64,000 nucleotides of DNA from Balneolaceae bacterium (GCA_017795005.1 CP051242.1:2318976-2382975), one strand, 5' to 3'. Shown: positions 53,901 to 63,666, numbered from the stretch's first letter. The notes: generated by a model not told the origin, from the letters alone. A program made the numbers and translations.

Positions 53901-55675
53901 TTGTTGACTCTGTAATTACCTCCTGTACTGGTCAAACAGTTCTGTTTAATAGTTCCAGAAGTTTCGATCCCGATGGAGATGCTTTTAAGGCAAACTGGAG
54001 TTTTGGAAATGGACAAACTTCTGAAGAAGCAAATCCATCCTATGTTTATGAAACTCCAGGGGTCTATGAAGCCAGATTAACCTTAGATGATGGCTTTTCA
54101 AGACAACCATCAGTAGCAAAAATTCCGGTTATTATTGAAGGGTCTCCGGTTGCGAAGATGAACATTACAGAAACAACGATTTGTGTTAATACAGCCCTTA
54201 GTTTTGACGGCTCTCAAAGTACCGATCCTTCTGGTTCCCTCCCTGCTATGAGTTGGGACATGGGTGATGGAAATTCTGCAACAGGCGCTAAATACAGACA
54301 CATCTTTACCGAACCAGGTGAATATACAGTAACTCTTACGGTAGAAGGTTCAGGCTCAGGTCAATGTAGTAACATCAGCCAAACTACCGCAAAAGTAACG
54401 GTTGTTGAAGGACCGGTAGCTAATTTTGACTTGCCTGAATGGATTGCTCCTGGTGAACCAATTATACTTGATGGCTCAACTTCTTCTGCAGATGGTGGCT
54501 TTAAATCTGCTAAATGGGTTATAGATACTGAGAATAGCTCAGAAGAATTGGATGGCCTTACTACTACCTATTCGTTCTCTGAACCGGGTGAATATTTTGT
54601 TACTCTGAATCTGGAAACCAATACCGATACAGATTGTAACACCGTAAGTCTTACAAAAACTATAAAAGTAAACGCAAGTCCTGTAATTGTCTGGAATCTC
54701 CCTGAAAATGTACCCGCTGGAGAAGATCTTAAACTGGATGCTTTTTCTAGCTCTGATGAGGATGGATTCATCAAGCAATTTAAGTGGTACATCGATGATG
54801 GTTTTGTAAGCTATAATGCAAGTGAGCTGGTTAAAGCCATAACTCCTGGAAGACATAAGGTAACCTTAGAAGTACGTGATAACTCCGCAGCTTCAAACAA
54901 TATGGTTACTATGGAAAAGTATTTCTTTGCAAACAGTGCTCCAAAACCGACTATTCAGGGACCAGAAGTAGTTTACCAAAATCAGGATATAAGTTTACGT
55001 TCCGGACTTTCTCAGGATAGAGACGGAGATTTATTAAGTACCACATGGAAACTTGATGGAAACGTACTACCCTTCCCGCAGTTTACAGTTTCTGAAGCCA
55101 GAACCTACAGAGTTACATTAATTCAAAATGATGGTCGTGGTCTTTCTAACTCAATTGATTCTACCATACTTGATATTCATCCGGTAAAAATTCCTGATGT
55201 AAATCCTGTGTATCCCAAAAGGATTGCTGTAGGTGGAGTGATTTCAATTCCAAATATGAACATCTCCAACAACTGGACTTTCGCAAATCAAAACTTCTAT
55301 GAAACTACCTGGAGAGCAGCTTCTGCCGGAAATAAAACGTTTGATTTAGCCTGGACTCCATTAGGTATGGAATTAAGCAGGAAGTCCTTCCCTATTACCG
55401 TCGTAGAACCATTGAAGTTTACAGAACAAATTACACCGTTAATTATTGAATGGAATCCGGTAAATCCTACAGCTGTCCTTAAAGCCCCTGCTGTAAACCG
55501 TCCTTCTTCCGAAGTTCAGATAATTTGGAAACAAGGTGGTCAAGAAATTGGTCGTGGTACTCAAATCAGTCCACGACTCATAAGAGGTCAAAACAGGTTT
55601 ACAATAGAAGTTTCTGATCTAAAAGTAGAACAATCCAGACCAGTGAGTATCGACTTAATTGTGACCACACAATAA
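50960..55675 (+). CDS. Giant PKD-repeat surface protein
   Basis: A 1571-aa exported protein: signal peptide (about 1-20, ending GFSQ), an N-terminal about 350-residue region with a DUF-like start (LSISGRTSSIVSGDNRHQYD), then twelve PKD/Ig-like domains each introduced by a VN.xP-type boundary (for example VNAPPQPV, VNEAPVPV, VNASPVIV). The clearest have WDFGDGNRASG, WSFGNGQT and WDMGDGNSATG. I see no T9SS-type C-terminal domain. Long PKD chains act in adhesion or substrate binding. It is the last gene of the operon with the kinase and FecR-like protein. Confidence 0.85.
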   Translation: MFKRITLVLVVLLLSVPGFSQEIYLSISGRTSSIVSGDNRHQYDIWIKPEAGAQPGILQIFDAGLGGAVDLITQEDPNTITTFDLYSFDEVFQKNGNSVTQKTTPSTPTNQLIAKAEERFRNRWVPLANIPSAGNGYIVRVYTDQGDDVNSFNLRVVGANGQVLSGSSWKIIAVDLSIGVYRSTANTLYQLKPYVENQTSGTPDLVVSGEEDSQVNKIDAFGNTYPVSNSQIPDTRFGINNNWGLQLSGSRSRINTLTVFGNNQPVLWEFEPVALTEFEKPLLTINEIEAAQCTEKRFELTGTVFTQRDLANARWVLRNTNIGSGASPTIAFEDRGQIPVDVLIPNDRSYFPQYWAYNKIVFVNTPPIARLVSPKEIISPSEILTLSAAESYDLEGQEVTITWFVNGTRRATGSTFNFSNTISGLYTISIQVTDGGASQRCSIAQEQINVRVNTQPYAEIDVVPVSGTDDPIVLKVTNQTDSDNDALSYSWAGIGVQQGETSDSIIVRHQEPGVYPVRLTVNDGSGAQNAIYSVNRVYEVNAAPIPVFSVPANVAPGDVFPLNAIESSDPNQDELEYIWQVNNEEVARGDISTLSLSEPGIYDIKLIVDDKREVSNSVQSLTNRIQVNAPPQPVITAVPVTSNANVNFEATQSVDTESEIQTFNWDFGDGNRASGPRVSHTYQQTGSYTVKLTVDDGANLRNSVQTSEHVIVVNSYPVSDFSSPAVVSPGVPFTVDGSLSTDADGSITRYEWSTNGNPAGTGQTNSITLTNPGLHTISLSVNDNSGFDQAKGFKSKLIRVNEAPVPVWRTDPVELIPDTEIKFLADKSFDNDGSIDSYLWEFEDGTELKGMQIQRIFTEGGPKRFTLTVTDNDRLENSTSVIEGIVNVNHQPYIVTEPVVRSNSTTVRLDASKSYDLDNDALSFEWTLPDGTKRRESTFSWTAPEPGIHFIGLTVKDGLGLGNSTNTESVRVMVNRPVQAVVDSVITSCTGQTVLFNSSRSFDPDGDAFKANWSFGNGQTSEEANPSYVYETPGVYEARLTLDDGFSRQPSVAKIPVIIEGSPVAKMNITETTICVNTALSFDGSQSTDPSGSLPAMSWDMGDGNSATGAKYRHIFTEPGEYTVTLTVEGSGSGQCSNISQTTAKVTVVEGPVANFDLPEWIAPGEPIILDGSTSSADGGFKSAKWVIDTENSSEELDGLTTTYSFSEPGEYFVTLNLETNTDTDCNTVSLTKTIKVNASPVIVWNLPENVPAGEDLKLDAFSSSDEDGFIKQFKWYIDDGFVSYNASELVKAITPGRHKVTLEVRDNSAASNNMVTMEKYFFANSAPKPTIQGPEVVYQNQDISLRSGLSQDRDGDLLSTTWKLDGNVLPFPQFTVSEARTYRVTLIQNDGRGLSNSIDSTILDIHPVKIPDVNPVYPKRIAVGGVISIPNMNISNNWTFANQNFYETTWRAASAGNKTFDLAWTPLGMELSRKSFPITVVEPLKFTEQITPLIIEWNPVNPTAVLKAPAVNRPSSEVQIIWKQGGQEIGRGTQISPRLIRGQNRFTIEVSDLKVEQSRPVSIDLIVTTQ

Positions 55676-55755
55676 AAAGTAAAGATTGAAGCTTTTCTTT
55701 TCGTAAAAAAAGTTGGTAGTTTGATACGTTATTTAATCATTCTAATCGATTTCAT

Positions 55756-57108
55756 TTGAAGATCGTAATTATTGGAGCCGGAGAAATTGGATACGATCTG
55801 GCTAGTGTATTATCCAAAGAAAAACATGATGTTACGGTTATTGACCGTGAGAAAGAAAGTTTATCAAGAGTAGCAGAATCGCTGGATGTTTTAACCATCG
55901 AAGGAAATGCCACTTCCGGAAAAGATTTGGTTAAAGCAGGCGTTAAAGAATCTGATATCGTAATTGCCGTTACCAGCATTGATGAAGTAAATATGATCAC
56001 TTCTATGATGAGTAAAAGACTCGGTGCTAAAATGGTAATTGCACGTGTTCGGAGTGATGAATTTTCTCAAAGTAATGCGCCTATAACTGCAAACGATCTG
56101 GGAATCGATGTAATGATTCATCCGGAGTTGAGTGCTGCTCAGGAAATCGCTCAACTTTTGAAACGATCTGCAGCAAGTGATGTAATCAATCTGGCTGAAG
56201 ACCAAATGCAGCTTATTGGAATTCGTTTAGCTCGAAACTCCCCTCTTATTGGTAAATCCTTGAAAGACTATGCGCAGGAATATTCTGATATCACTTTTAG
56301 GGTAGTAGCAATTGGACGCCGTGGACTTACACTAATTCCGAAAGGTCCTGTAAAACTTCAGGCTTTTGACCAGATTTTTATTCTGGCTAAAACCGAAGAC
56401 ATTCCAAAAATTGTAGAAACTACCGGAAAAAAAGAAACCGTATTAAACAGGATCATGATTGCCGGTGGTTCGGGTATGGGCGCTATGATTGCACGTCTTT
56501 TATGTAACGATCCGAGCAAAGGTTGGAATGTAAAACTGATTGAACCAGATTATTACCGCGCAGAAGAACTGGCTATCGAGTTGAAAAATGGAATGGTTCT
56601 TCATGGCAATCCAACAGATCCCGATTTACTGGCAACTGAAGGTATTACTGATATGGATGCTTTTATTGCAGTAACGGATGAAGAGGAATCAAATATCATC
56701 TCATGCTTAATGGCAAAACACCTGGATGTTAAAAAGACGGTTGCCTTGGTCTCAAAACCTGATTTCATTCCCCTAAGTCAAACCATCGGGCTTGATGCTG
56801 TTATTAACAAGAAAGTTGCTGCCTCAAATGAAATACATCGCCATGTACGTCAAGGTAAAGTAATTTCTGTAACTGAACTTAGGGGTATCAATGCAGAAGT
56901 GATTGAATTACAAGCATCCCCTAAATCAAAGGTTGTAGGTAAAGAAATTCAAAACCTCAAATTACCGGATGGCTGTGTTATAGGAGGAGTTCTATGTGAT
57001 GGTTCCGTTGAAATTGCTACGGGTATTACTGTTATAAAACCTAATGACCGGGTAATGGTTTTCTGTTTACCGGATGCAGTAAATAAAGTAACCAATCTAT
57101 TCCGATAA
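55756..57108 (+). CDS. trkA: Trk potassium uptake regulator TrkA
   Basis: A cytoplasmic gating subunit of the Trk potassium channel. A 450-aa protein with two RCK units: the first NAD-binding motif IVIIGAGEIGYDLASVL, the second IMIAGGSGMGAMIARLL, with RCK_C segments between and after. The start is TTG at 55756. Its TAA overlaps the trkH ATG by one base. Confidence 0.94.
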   Translation: MKIVIIGAGEIGYDLASVLSKEKHDVTVIDREKESLSRVAESLDVLTIEGNATSGKDLVKAGVKESDIVIAVTSIDEVNMITSMMSKRLGAKMVIARVRSDEFSQSNAPITANDLGIDVMIHPELSAAQEIAQLLKRSAASDVINLAEDQMQLIGIRLARNSPLIGKSLKDYAQEYSDITFRVVAIGRRGLTLIPKGPVKLQAFDQIFILAKTEDIPKIVETTGKKETVLNRIMIAGGSGMGAMIARLLCNDPSKGWNVKLIEPDYYRAEELAIELKNGMVLHGNPTDPDLLATEGITDMDAFIAVTDEEESNIISCLMAKHLDVKKTVALVSKPDFIPLSQTIGLDAVINKKVAASNEIHRHVRQGKVISVTELRGINAEVIELQASPKSKVVGKEIQNLKLPDGCVIGGVLCDGSVEIATGITVIKPNDRVMVFCLPDAVNKVTNLFR

Positions 57109-58625
57109 TGGCTGAACGCCGTTCAATAAGCTCACTAAATCGCCCCAGAATAGATTTCCGGGTAATTTCAGGGATTTTAGGTTCTTTCATCTTCTTTATG
57201 GGATTCGCCCTTCTGCTTCCACTTATCATTGATTTAATTTATCAGGAGCATATGTGGCATTCCTGGCTAATTTCGGCCGGAATCGCATTTAGTGTAGGTG
57301 GAGCCCTTTGGTATTTCTTTAAGCCTGAAGAAGAAGCTCGCATCAGAGAAGGTTTCATGATTGTGAGTTTAACATGGCTCCTCCTTTCTTTAGTTGGTGC
57401 ACTACCCTTCGTTATTTCAGGAATTTTACCCAGCTATACCGATGCTGTCTTCGAAACGATGAGCGGTTTAACCACCACCGGATCAACTATACTTGGTGGA
57501 ACTACTAGTGATGGTTTTTTTAATCCTCAGATAGAAGAATTACCAAAGAGCTTTTTATTCTGGAGATCTCTTGCTCACTGGCTGGGAGGAATGGGAATCA
57601 TTGTATTATCGCTTGCCATTCTACCTTTGTTAGGGATTGGAGGAATGCAGCTATTTCAGGCAGAATCTCCGGGGCCAACTACCGATAAACTTACCCCTCG
57701 AGTTCAGGAAACGGCTAAGTTATTGTGGGTTGTTTATGTTGCCTTTACCGGTTTAGAGTTTCTCTTACTATGGATTCATCCCGCCATGGATTGGTTTGAA
57801 GCCCTAAACCATGCTTTTGCAACCCTTGCAACAGGCGGGTTTTCAACTAAAAATGCAAGCATTGCAGCTTTTGATTCGGCTTATATCGATGTAATCATAA
57901 CTCTCTTTATGTTTCTCGCCGGAATTAACTTTGCAATGCATTTTCGTTTAATAAAAGGCGATACGGAAAGTTTTTTCAACAACCGGGAAACCCGCTTCTA
58001 CACGCTAATAGTGTTAATTGGAATCATAGGTATTTCTTTCTCCCTTTGGCATTTTGATGGCCGACCAATTCTGGATGCTCTTCGATATGGATCTTTTCAG
58101 GCGCTGGCAATAATTACCACCACCGGTTTTGGCACCGATGATTATGAATTATGGTATTCTTTTGGGGCGTTTTTACTCTTCTTATTCTTTTTCACTGGCG
58201 GTAGTGCCGGATCTACAAGTGGTGGAATAAAAATGATTCGCTGGATGATTATGATCAGGAATACCGGAAGAGAGATCAAACAGATCATTCACCCCAAAGC
58301 TATCCTTCCGGTTCGTATTGGTGATAAAGCCATTAATAGTGACATCCAACGTACCGTACTTAGTTTCTTCATTCTTTACCTCTGTATTTTTGCTATTGGT
58401 GCTTTCATTATAAGTCTTTTCGGGTACGACTTACTTTCTTCAGTAGGTGCAAGTATAGCAGCGCTTGGAAATATTGGACCCGGTTGGGGTGAGTTTGGTC
58501 CTACCGATAGCTTTGCTCAACTCCCCTATCTTGGGAAATGGGTTTTAATTCTGTTGATGATGATTGGGCGTTTGGAAATCTTTACGGTACTCATCATATT
58601 TTCTCCGTCTTTCTGGAAGCAGTAA
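57108..58625 (+). CDS. trkH: Trk potassium uptake channel TrkH
   Basis: The potassium-conducting subunit, 505 aa, with four MPM repeats. The selectivity-filter stretches are FETMSGLTTTGST, FATLATGGFSTKN, ALAIITTTGFGTDD and ALGNIGPGWGEFG. The second-repeat helix-break residues are intact. It is coupled to trkA by a one-base overlap. A 27-base gap then leads to the GH26-like gene. Confidence 0.95.
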   Translation: MAERRSISSLNRPRIDFRVISGILGSFIFFMGFALLLPLIIDLIYQEHMWHSWLISAGIAFSVGGALWYFFKPEEEARIREGFMIVSLTWLLLSLVGALPFVISGILPSYTDAVFETMSGLTTTGSTILGGTTSDGFFNPQIEELPKSFLFWRSLAHWLGGMGIIVLSLAILPLLGIGGMQLFQAESPGPTTDKLTPRVQETAKLLWVVYVAFTGLEFLLLWIHPAMDWFEALNHAFATLATGGFSTKNASIAAFDSAYIDVIITLFMFLAGINFAMHFRLIKGDTESFFNNRETRFYTLIVLIGIIGISFSLWHFDGRPILDALRYGSFQALAIITTTGFGTDDYELWYSFGAFLLFLFFFTGGSAGSTSGGIKMIRWMIMIRNTGREIKQIIHPKAILPVRIGDKAINSDIQRTVLSFFILYLCIFAIGAFIISLFGYDLLSSVGASIAALGNIGPGWGEFGPTDSFAQLPYLGKWVLILLMMIGRLEIFTVLIIFSPSFWKQ

Positions 58626-58652
58626 ACTTGTTAGAACAAAAAATCCATAAGC

Positions 58653-59759
58653 ATGTTTTTTCAAAAACTACATTTTCCTAGAATTAAAAAAATAGTCTCT
58701 TTGCTAGGGATTTCTTTATGCACCCTTACTTGTAATGCACAGGATTCTACTTCTGTAATAGATGATATGCTCTCAAATATTGATAGAAAGATTGATCCTT
58801 ATTTTGTGTACGAATATGAGCAAACCAAATTTGTACCTCCTTCAGGTAAAACCCTGCTTATCATGGGGCAAACTGTACAAGACATCGATGATTACATGAA
58901 TAATTTTTCGGATCAACCTATTCCCGGTGGTTGGTCTGCTTACTGGGGAATTCCGGAATTTAATGGCATAACCGAAACCCATACTAATCAAAACGGAAGT
59001 TCTCACAATCATCAAATGTTGGTTGACCGCTTCCCAAATACGGCTATCCAAAGTGGATTATGGATGGTAGGTACATGGGATGTCGCAAAAAGAACCGCAG
59101 ACGGAGAGTTTGATGAAGTAATTAGACAGTACAGTGACTGGGCTAAATCCATTAACCGTCCTATCTATCTTAGAATCGGGTATGAATTCGATGGACCTCA
59201 CAATGAACTTGAGCCAACGGAATATGTAAATGCATATCGGCACATTGTAGATATGATGAGATCCCAGGGAGTTGAAAATGTAGCTTTTGTTTGGCACTCA
59301 TACATTTTTGCTCCCTACAATGGTAATTCGCTTGCCAGCTACTATCCAGGCGACGAGTATGTAGATTGGGTTGGTGTATCATTATTTGGTTTACTTTATC
59401 AGGATGCAGATTTGATGCAATATGGAAATGCTGTACTTGAATTTGCCAAAGAACACAAAAAACCGGTAATGGCAGCTGAATCGAGTCCGGTTAATGGAAT
59501 CTACCCAGAAAACCTTGAAACATGGTATACCTGGTTCAGCAACTTCTTCTCGGTATGCTATAACAAAAACATAAAGGCGATCAGCTTTATTAATACCAAT
59601 TGGGAACAGTATAGCATTGATGGAATTGGCAGTTGGAGAGATGCACGGCTGGCAAATAATGAATTGATTTCCAAAGCGTGGTTTCTTGAAACAAATAAAG
59701 ATCGTTACCTAAAGCAATCAGAAAGTTTATTTGAAGAGCTTGGATACACTCATGATTAA
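58653..59759 (+). CDS. GH26-like exported glycoside hydrolase
   Basis: A 368-aa exported protein with a signal peptide cut around TCNAQ (residue 30; a Cys at 27 might be a lipobox). The TIM barrel has candidate acid/base Glu178 in RIGYEFDGPH and nucleophile Glu276 in MAAESSP, as in family 26 mannanases/beta-glycanases. Substrate binding is suggested by FVWHSY and AISFINTNWEQY. It is followed after 134 bases by a sugar-type MFS gene, so it may deliver oligosaccharides for uptake. Confidence 0.8.
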   Translation: MFFQKLHFPRIKKIVSLLGISLCTLTCNAQDSTSVIDDMLSNIDRKIDPYFVYEYEQTKFVPPSGKTLLIMGQTVQDIDDYMNNFSDQPIPGGWSAYWGIPEFNGITETHTNQNGSSHNHQMLVDRFPNTAIQSGLWMVGTWDVAKRTADGEFDEVIRQYSDWAKSINRPIYLRIGYEFDGPHNELEPTEYVNAYRHIVDMMRSQGVENVAFVWHSYIFAPYNGNSLASYYPGDEYVDWVGVSLFGLLYQDADLMQYGNAVLEFAKEHKKPVMAAESSPVNGIYPENLETWYTWFSNFFSVCYNKNIKAISFINTNWEQYSIDGIGSWRDARLANNELISKAWFLETNKDRYLKQSESLFEELGYTHD

Positions 59760-59809
59760 ATGATCTATTCATGAGAATTTTTCCCATAAAATCGCTTTTT
59801 AAAGTTAAA

Positions 59810-59819
59810 AAAGCGCTTT
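59810..59819. promoter_or_regulatory. LacI-family-like operator
   Basis: AAAGCGCTTT is a 10-base palindrome with the AGCGCT core typical of LacI/GalR-type operators. It is 75 bases upstream of the MFS transporter start and just downstream of the GH26-like gene. There is no LacI gene in the window. Confidence 0.35.
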
Positions 59820-59893
59820 AATTATTGATTGAAACGCAGTACGTTAAGCCATTCTTTTGCACTTCAATTAACACTAACTAACCAACTTAATAC

Positions 59894-61120
59894 ATGGAAC
59901 AGGACATTAACCGTAGCAGGCTGTTTATTGCCAGCTGTTTTGCCCTTTTAACCACCGCTTTCGCTTTCGGTATCAGAGCCGGAATTATGAATGATCTTGT
60001 CGCAGATATGAGTATGAGCGACACCCAACTTGGCTGGATTAACTTTATGGGGATATTTGGTTTTCCGATTGCTACACTGATAGGTGGACCATTATATAAC
60101 TCACTCGGTCCAAAGAAAATTGGTGATATTGCTTTCATCAGTCATATTGTCGGGATCACTTTCTCTATTTTCTCTGGTAGTTTTTACTGGCTCTTTTTCT
60201 CCACCTTCTTTATCAGTTTTGGTAATGGTATGGTTGAAGCGGCTTATAATCCAATGATTGCCAATATGTATAAAGCCGAAGAACGTGCTAAAATGTTAAA
60301 CTTGTTCCACGTTTGGTTTCCTGGTGGAATAGCTATCGGTTCTATCATTGTAATTCTGGTTGCAAATTTTGGCGGTGGATGGCAGGTAAAACTTGGAATG
60401 ATGTACATCCCTGCCCTAATCTATTTCTTCATGTTTCGTGGACAAAAATTCCCGGAAGCGCCCGAAGAAACCACTACCTCTACTGCAGAGAATATGAAAG
60501 CCATTCTTCGCTCTCCCCTTTATTGGTTGATGCTGGTTTGTATGGCGTTAACTGCGACAACCGAATTAGGAACACAATCCTGGGTAGAACGAATCCTTGC
60601 TAATTCAGGTGCACAACCATTATTAGTGCTTGCCCTTGTAACTGGTATTATGGCTGTTGGAAGAACCTTTGCAGGTCCGCTTATTCACCGTTTAAATATC
60701 ACCGGAGTACTTCTTGCTTCTGCGGTTATTTCTACTATTGCCATTTTTATGATGAGTATGGCTACCGGAGCAATGGTTTATATTGCAGCAGTTCTGTTTG
60801 CAATCGGTGTATGTTATTTCTGGCCTAATATGATTTCCTTTGTTGCTGAATACACTCCACGAACAGGTGCCTTAGGAATGTCCTTAATTGGTGGAGTTGG
60901 GATGTTAGGACTTTCAATCTTCCAGCCAATTATTGGTAGCTGGATTGAAGGTCACAGAGCAACCGAAGCTGCTAACGGACTTACAGGAGATGCATTGGAG
61001 TTGGCTGCCGGACAGGCAACACTTGCTAACATAGCCATTCTACCACTTATTCTAACCGTTGTTTTTGCTGGAGTATTCTTCTACATCAAAACGAGGTATA
61101 AAAAAGAAGACCACGTTTAA
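59894..61120 (+). CDS. MFS transporter, sugar (FHS-like) type
   Basis: A 408-aa major facilitator protein with 12 hydrophobic segments. Motifs include FGNGMVEAAYNPMIANMYKAEERAKMLNLF, the loop-type motif found in sugar-type transporters, and WPNMISFVAEYTPRTGALG in helix 10. The substrate is unknown; a saccharide from the GH26-like enzyme is a fair guess. It ends at a bidirectional terminator. Confidence 0.85.
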   Translation: MEQDINRSRLFIASCFALLTTAFAFGIRAGIMNDLVADMSMSDTQLGWINFMGIFGFPIATLIGGPLYNSLGPKKIGDIAFISHIVGITFSIFSGSFYWLFFSTFFISFGNGMVEAAYNPMIANMYKAEERAKMLNLFHVWFPGGIAIGSIIVILVANFGGGWQVKLGMMYIPALIYFFMFRGQKFPEAPEETTTSTAENMKAILRSPLYWLMLVCMALTATTELGTQSWVERILANSGAQPLLVLALVTGIMAVGRTFAGPLIHRLNITGVLLASAVISTIAIFMMSMATGAMVYIAAVLFAIGVCYFWPNMISFVAEYTPRTGALGMSLIGGVGMLGLSIFQPIIGSWIEGHRATEAANGLTGDALELAAGQATLANIAILPLILTVVFAGVFFYIKTRYKKEDHV

Positions 61121-61142
61121 AAATAGTCTCTTCTTAGAAATT

Positions 61143-61172
61143 AAAAGGCAGCTCATATGAGTTGCCTTTTTT
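61143..61172. terminator. Bidirectional terminator between MFS and RND genes
   Basis: AAAAGGCAGCTC / GAGTTGCCTTTT with an ATAT loop forms a stem with one G-U pair and T-runs on both strands. It serves the two convergent genes. Confidence 0.9.
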
Positions 61173-61173
61173 G

Positions 61174-63666
61174 TTAAAATCTAATCCAATTCCTGTCCTC
61201 AAGCCACTGAATTAATGCAGGCAAGAAGGTAATAGAAGTTAATAGAGTCATTCCAATCCCAATGACTGCCATTACTCCGAGAGATTGCAATCCCGGATGT
61301 GCTGCAAAGATCAATCCTGCAAATCCGAGCATAGTAGTAAAAGATCCCATCGTAATGTGTTGTCCTGTACTGGATAAAACTGCCCACATACTATTCTTCC
61401 CTTCATCTCGGTAGCGGTGAGCTAGGTGAGCACCACTGTCTACCCCAATACCCAAAATAGCAGGTAGTACGACCAGATTATAGAAATTGAACTGTAGCCC
61501 AAAAATCAACATTATTCCGAACATCCATAATAGACCTACTGCTATTGGTAGCATGGCAATGACCGACCAGCGGAATGAACGGAATGTAAAAACCATAAAA
61601 ATATAAATAATAATAAAGGTGGCCCCCACCATATAGGGACTTTCTGTTCGCATTAAATCAAGCATAGAAGCGGCAACAATACTGGTACTGGCTGCATGAT
61701 AAGTTTTGCCATTTTCAAGACGTACTTCTCCTACATCATCTTTAAAAGCAATAGATTTACGTCCGTCAGATAAGCCCACGGAAGGATAAATAATTACAAA
61801 CCGTCCTACCTCTCCGTCTTTTGTAATAAACCGTGATTTGAGGTAATCTGGTATTTGATCCAATGTTAGGGGCTCAGTAGTTCGAGAAGCTCTTCGAAGT
61901 TTATCAAGATCTTCATCGTCACGGTCTATTATAAAAGGATCTTTGAGTAATCCTCTGATTCTGGCAATAGCTTCCAGTTTTTCATCTTCTTCTTCCTCTG
62001 TGGAAGGGAAACGTTCCTGAAGTGATTCAATACTTAGAATGGTAGGTGATACCGTATCTTGCTCTTGAATTTCATTAAGTTTTGCCACCAACATTTCAAC
62101 TTCATCGTTAGAATCAGCGATAATATATGCGGGGTTTCTTTTGTTGGAATCATTTACCTGACCTGCCACTGCTCTGAATTTTTCATATTCAGGAAATTTT
62201 GGCTCTAGTTTTCCGGTATCGTACTGGAAGCTAAGATTTCCACTATACGCAATAACTACTCCTGATATAATTAATCCAACGATTACAATACTTCTGGCAA
62301 ATGGATAACGCTTTTGAGATATGTTATGAAATTCTTCGTCATGACTGAATAAAATAAGATTGAAGCGTTCAAAAATAACCAATAAAGATGGAAGCACATA
62401 TAACATTGTAAACAGTGCAAGCATAATCCCGGTCCCGGAAATAAATCCAAACTCAGAGAATCCTCTGAAATCAGCAAACATCAAAACATAAAGTGCACAG
62501 GCAGTAGTAAAGGCACTTACAAGAATGGCTTCCCCGGTTTTCTCATTTGTGGCATAAATTGCTTCTTCTACATTCATACCTCCAGACCTTAACTCGATGT
62601 AGCGAGCGTAGTAGTGTATACCATAATCAATTCCTAGTCCGAATAGAATTACAAATAATACGGAAGTCATGGTATTCAACATACCCAAGTAGAAATAGGT
62701 CAACCCAAAAGTCCAGAGCAGACTAATTAATAGAGGTATCCCTATGATTAAAACTGGTATTGGGATTCGAATAACATGACTCCAGACTGAGTACTTTCCT
62801 TCACCATTATTCCCTTTACGATAATGGAGATATTTTTTTATGAAGAAATAAAGCATTACTAACAGGATTACACTACCAATACCTGACGCAAAGCTACTTA
62901 TTACATCATTCATTATTGATGTTAACTCCTCAAGATGCCTTTTTAAGCGCCCCCCGAATTGTACTTCCATTTCAGGGTGATAAGAAGATGGATTTAATGC
63001 CGTGATAAGAGAATCATAAGTAACAAACATATCCTCCAGATACTTGATATCACTTTTTGATCCTGTAGGAAAAAACTTCAATACCATAATAGTACTGTCT
63101 TCATTTACAGGGTATTCTGAAGGAACTAAAGTGTTATAGCTTTCCTGAAAGTTTTCAGCACGATTATCCTCCTCTTCCTCTTCATCCCCTAAGTCGAAAT
63201 AAAAAGGGTTTGCTTCTTCTTTGGCTTGTTGTATTTCATCCTGCAGCCATTTTGTTAAATCTTCAAGTTCTTTATTACTCGCTAGATATAAAGCATTATT
63301 CTGAATAAACTCAGTATTTTTTGTGTACTCCGCTCTCTTGAAGTACACATCCTGATATCTTTGGTAATACAGTTCAAGTGTTTTCGGTATTAAGACTTCA
63401 GCAAATGCTTTGTTGGCTTCGAAACTAGGAGATTTAATTGCAACCTGCATCTCAGTTTCCCCACCGACATTTTCTTTCAATTGCTCTAAGGCCAAAACAT
63501 TAGGATGGTCTTCAGGGAGGAGATTTGCGATATCCGTATCTACTTTTAAATTCGAAGCGAAATATCCAGCTGTAATTGCAATTAGTATGCTAAAAAACAA
63601 TAACAGGTAAGGATGATCTATGTTTAGTTTTAAAAGAGGTTTGAGTTTCTGAAGAAAAAATTTCAT
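61174..63666 (-). CDS. RND/MMPL-family membrane exporter
   Basis: An 830-aa protein with the RND plan: one N-terminal helix, a periplasmic loop of about 230 residues, six helices (about 270-470), another loop with coiled and charged parts, and the last helices. It carries the GLGIDYGIHYYARY and GIGVDSGAHLAHRYRDEG motifs of the permease core. It looks like an HpnN/MMPL-type lipid exporter more than a drug pump, because periplasmic adaptors and OMFs are absent. The stop is next to the bidirectional terminator. Confidence 0.85.
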   Translation of the reverse strand: MKFFLQKLKPLLKLNIDHPYLLLFFSILIAITAGYFASNLKVDTDIANLLPEDHPNVLALEQLKENVGGETEMQVAIKSPSFEANKAFAEVLIPKTLELYYQRYQDVYFKRAEYTKNTEFIQNNALYLASNKELEDLTKWLQDEIQQAKEEANPFYFDLGDEEEEEDNRAENFQESYNTLVPSEYPVNEDSTIMVLKFFPTGSKSDIKYLEDMFVTYDSLITALNPSSYHPEMEVQFGGRLKRHLEELTSIMNDVISSFASGIGSVILLVMLYFFIKKYLHYRKGNNGEGKYSVWSHVIRIPIPVLIIGIPLLISLLWTFGLTYFYLGMLNTMTSVLFVILFGLGIDYGIHYYARYIELRSGGMNVEEAIYATNEKTGEAILVSAFTTACALYVLMFADFRGFSEFGFISGTGIMLALFTMLYVLPSLLVIFERFNLILFSHDEEFHNISQKRYPFARSIVIVGLIISGVVIAYSGNLSFQYDTGKLEPKFPEYEKFRAVAGQVNDSNKRNPAYIIADSNDEVEMLVAKLNEIQEQDTVSPTILSIESLQERFPSTEEEEDEKLEAIARIRGLLKDPFIIDRDDEDLDKLRRASRTTEPLTLDQIPDYLKSRFITKDGEVGRFVIIYPSVGLSDGRKSIAFKDDVGEVRLENGKTYHAASTSIVAASMLDLMRTESPYMVGATFIIIYIFMVFTFRSFRWSVIAMLPIAVGLLWMFGIMLIFGLQFNFYNLVVLPAILGIGVDSGAHLAHRYRDEGKNSMWAVLSSTGQHITMGSFTTMLGFAGLIFAAHPGLQSLGVMAVIGIGMTLLTSITFLPALIQWLEDRNWIRF

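Noticed and set aside
50960-55675. Recent tandem duplication of PKD domains
   Set aside because: The twelve domains are diverged at DNA level; no long direct repeat was seen.
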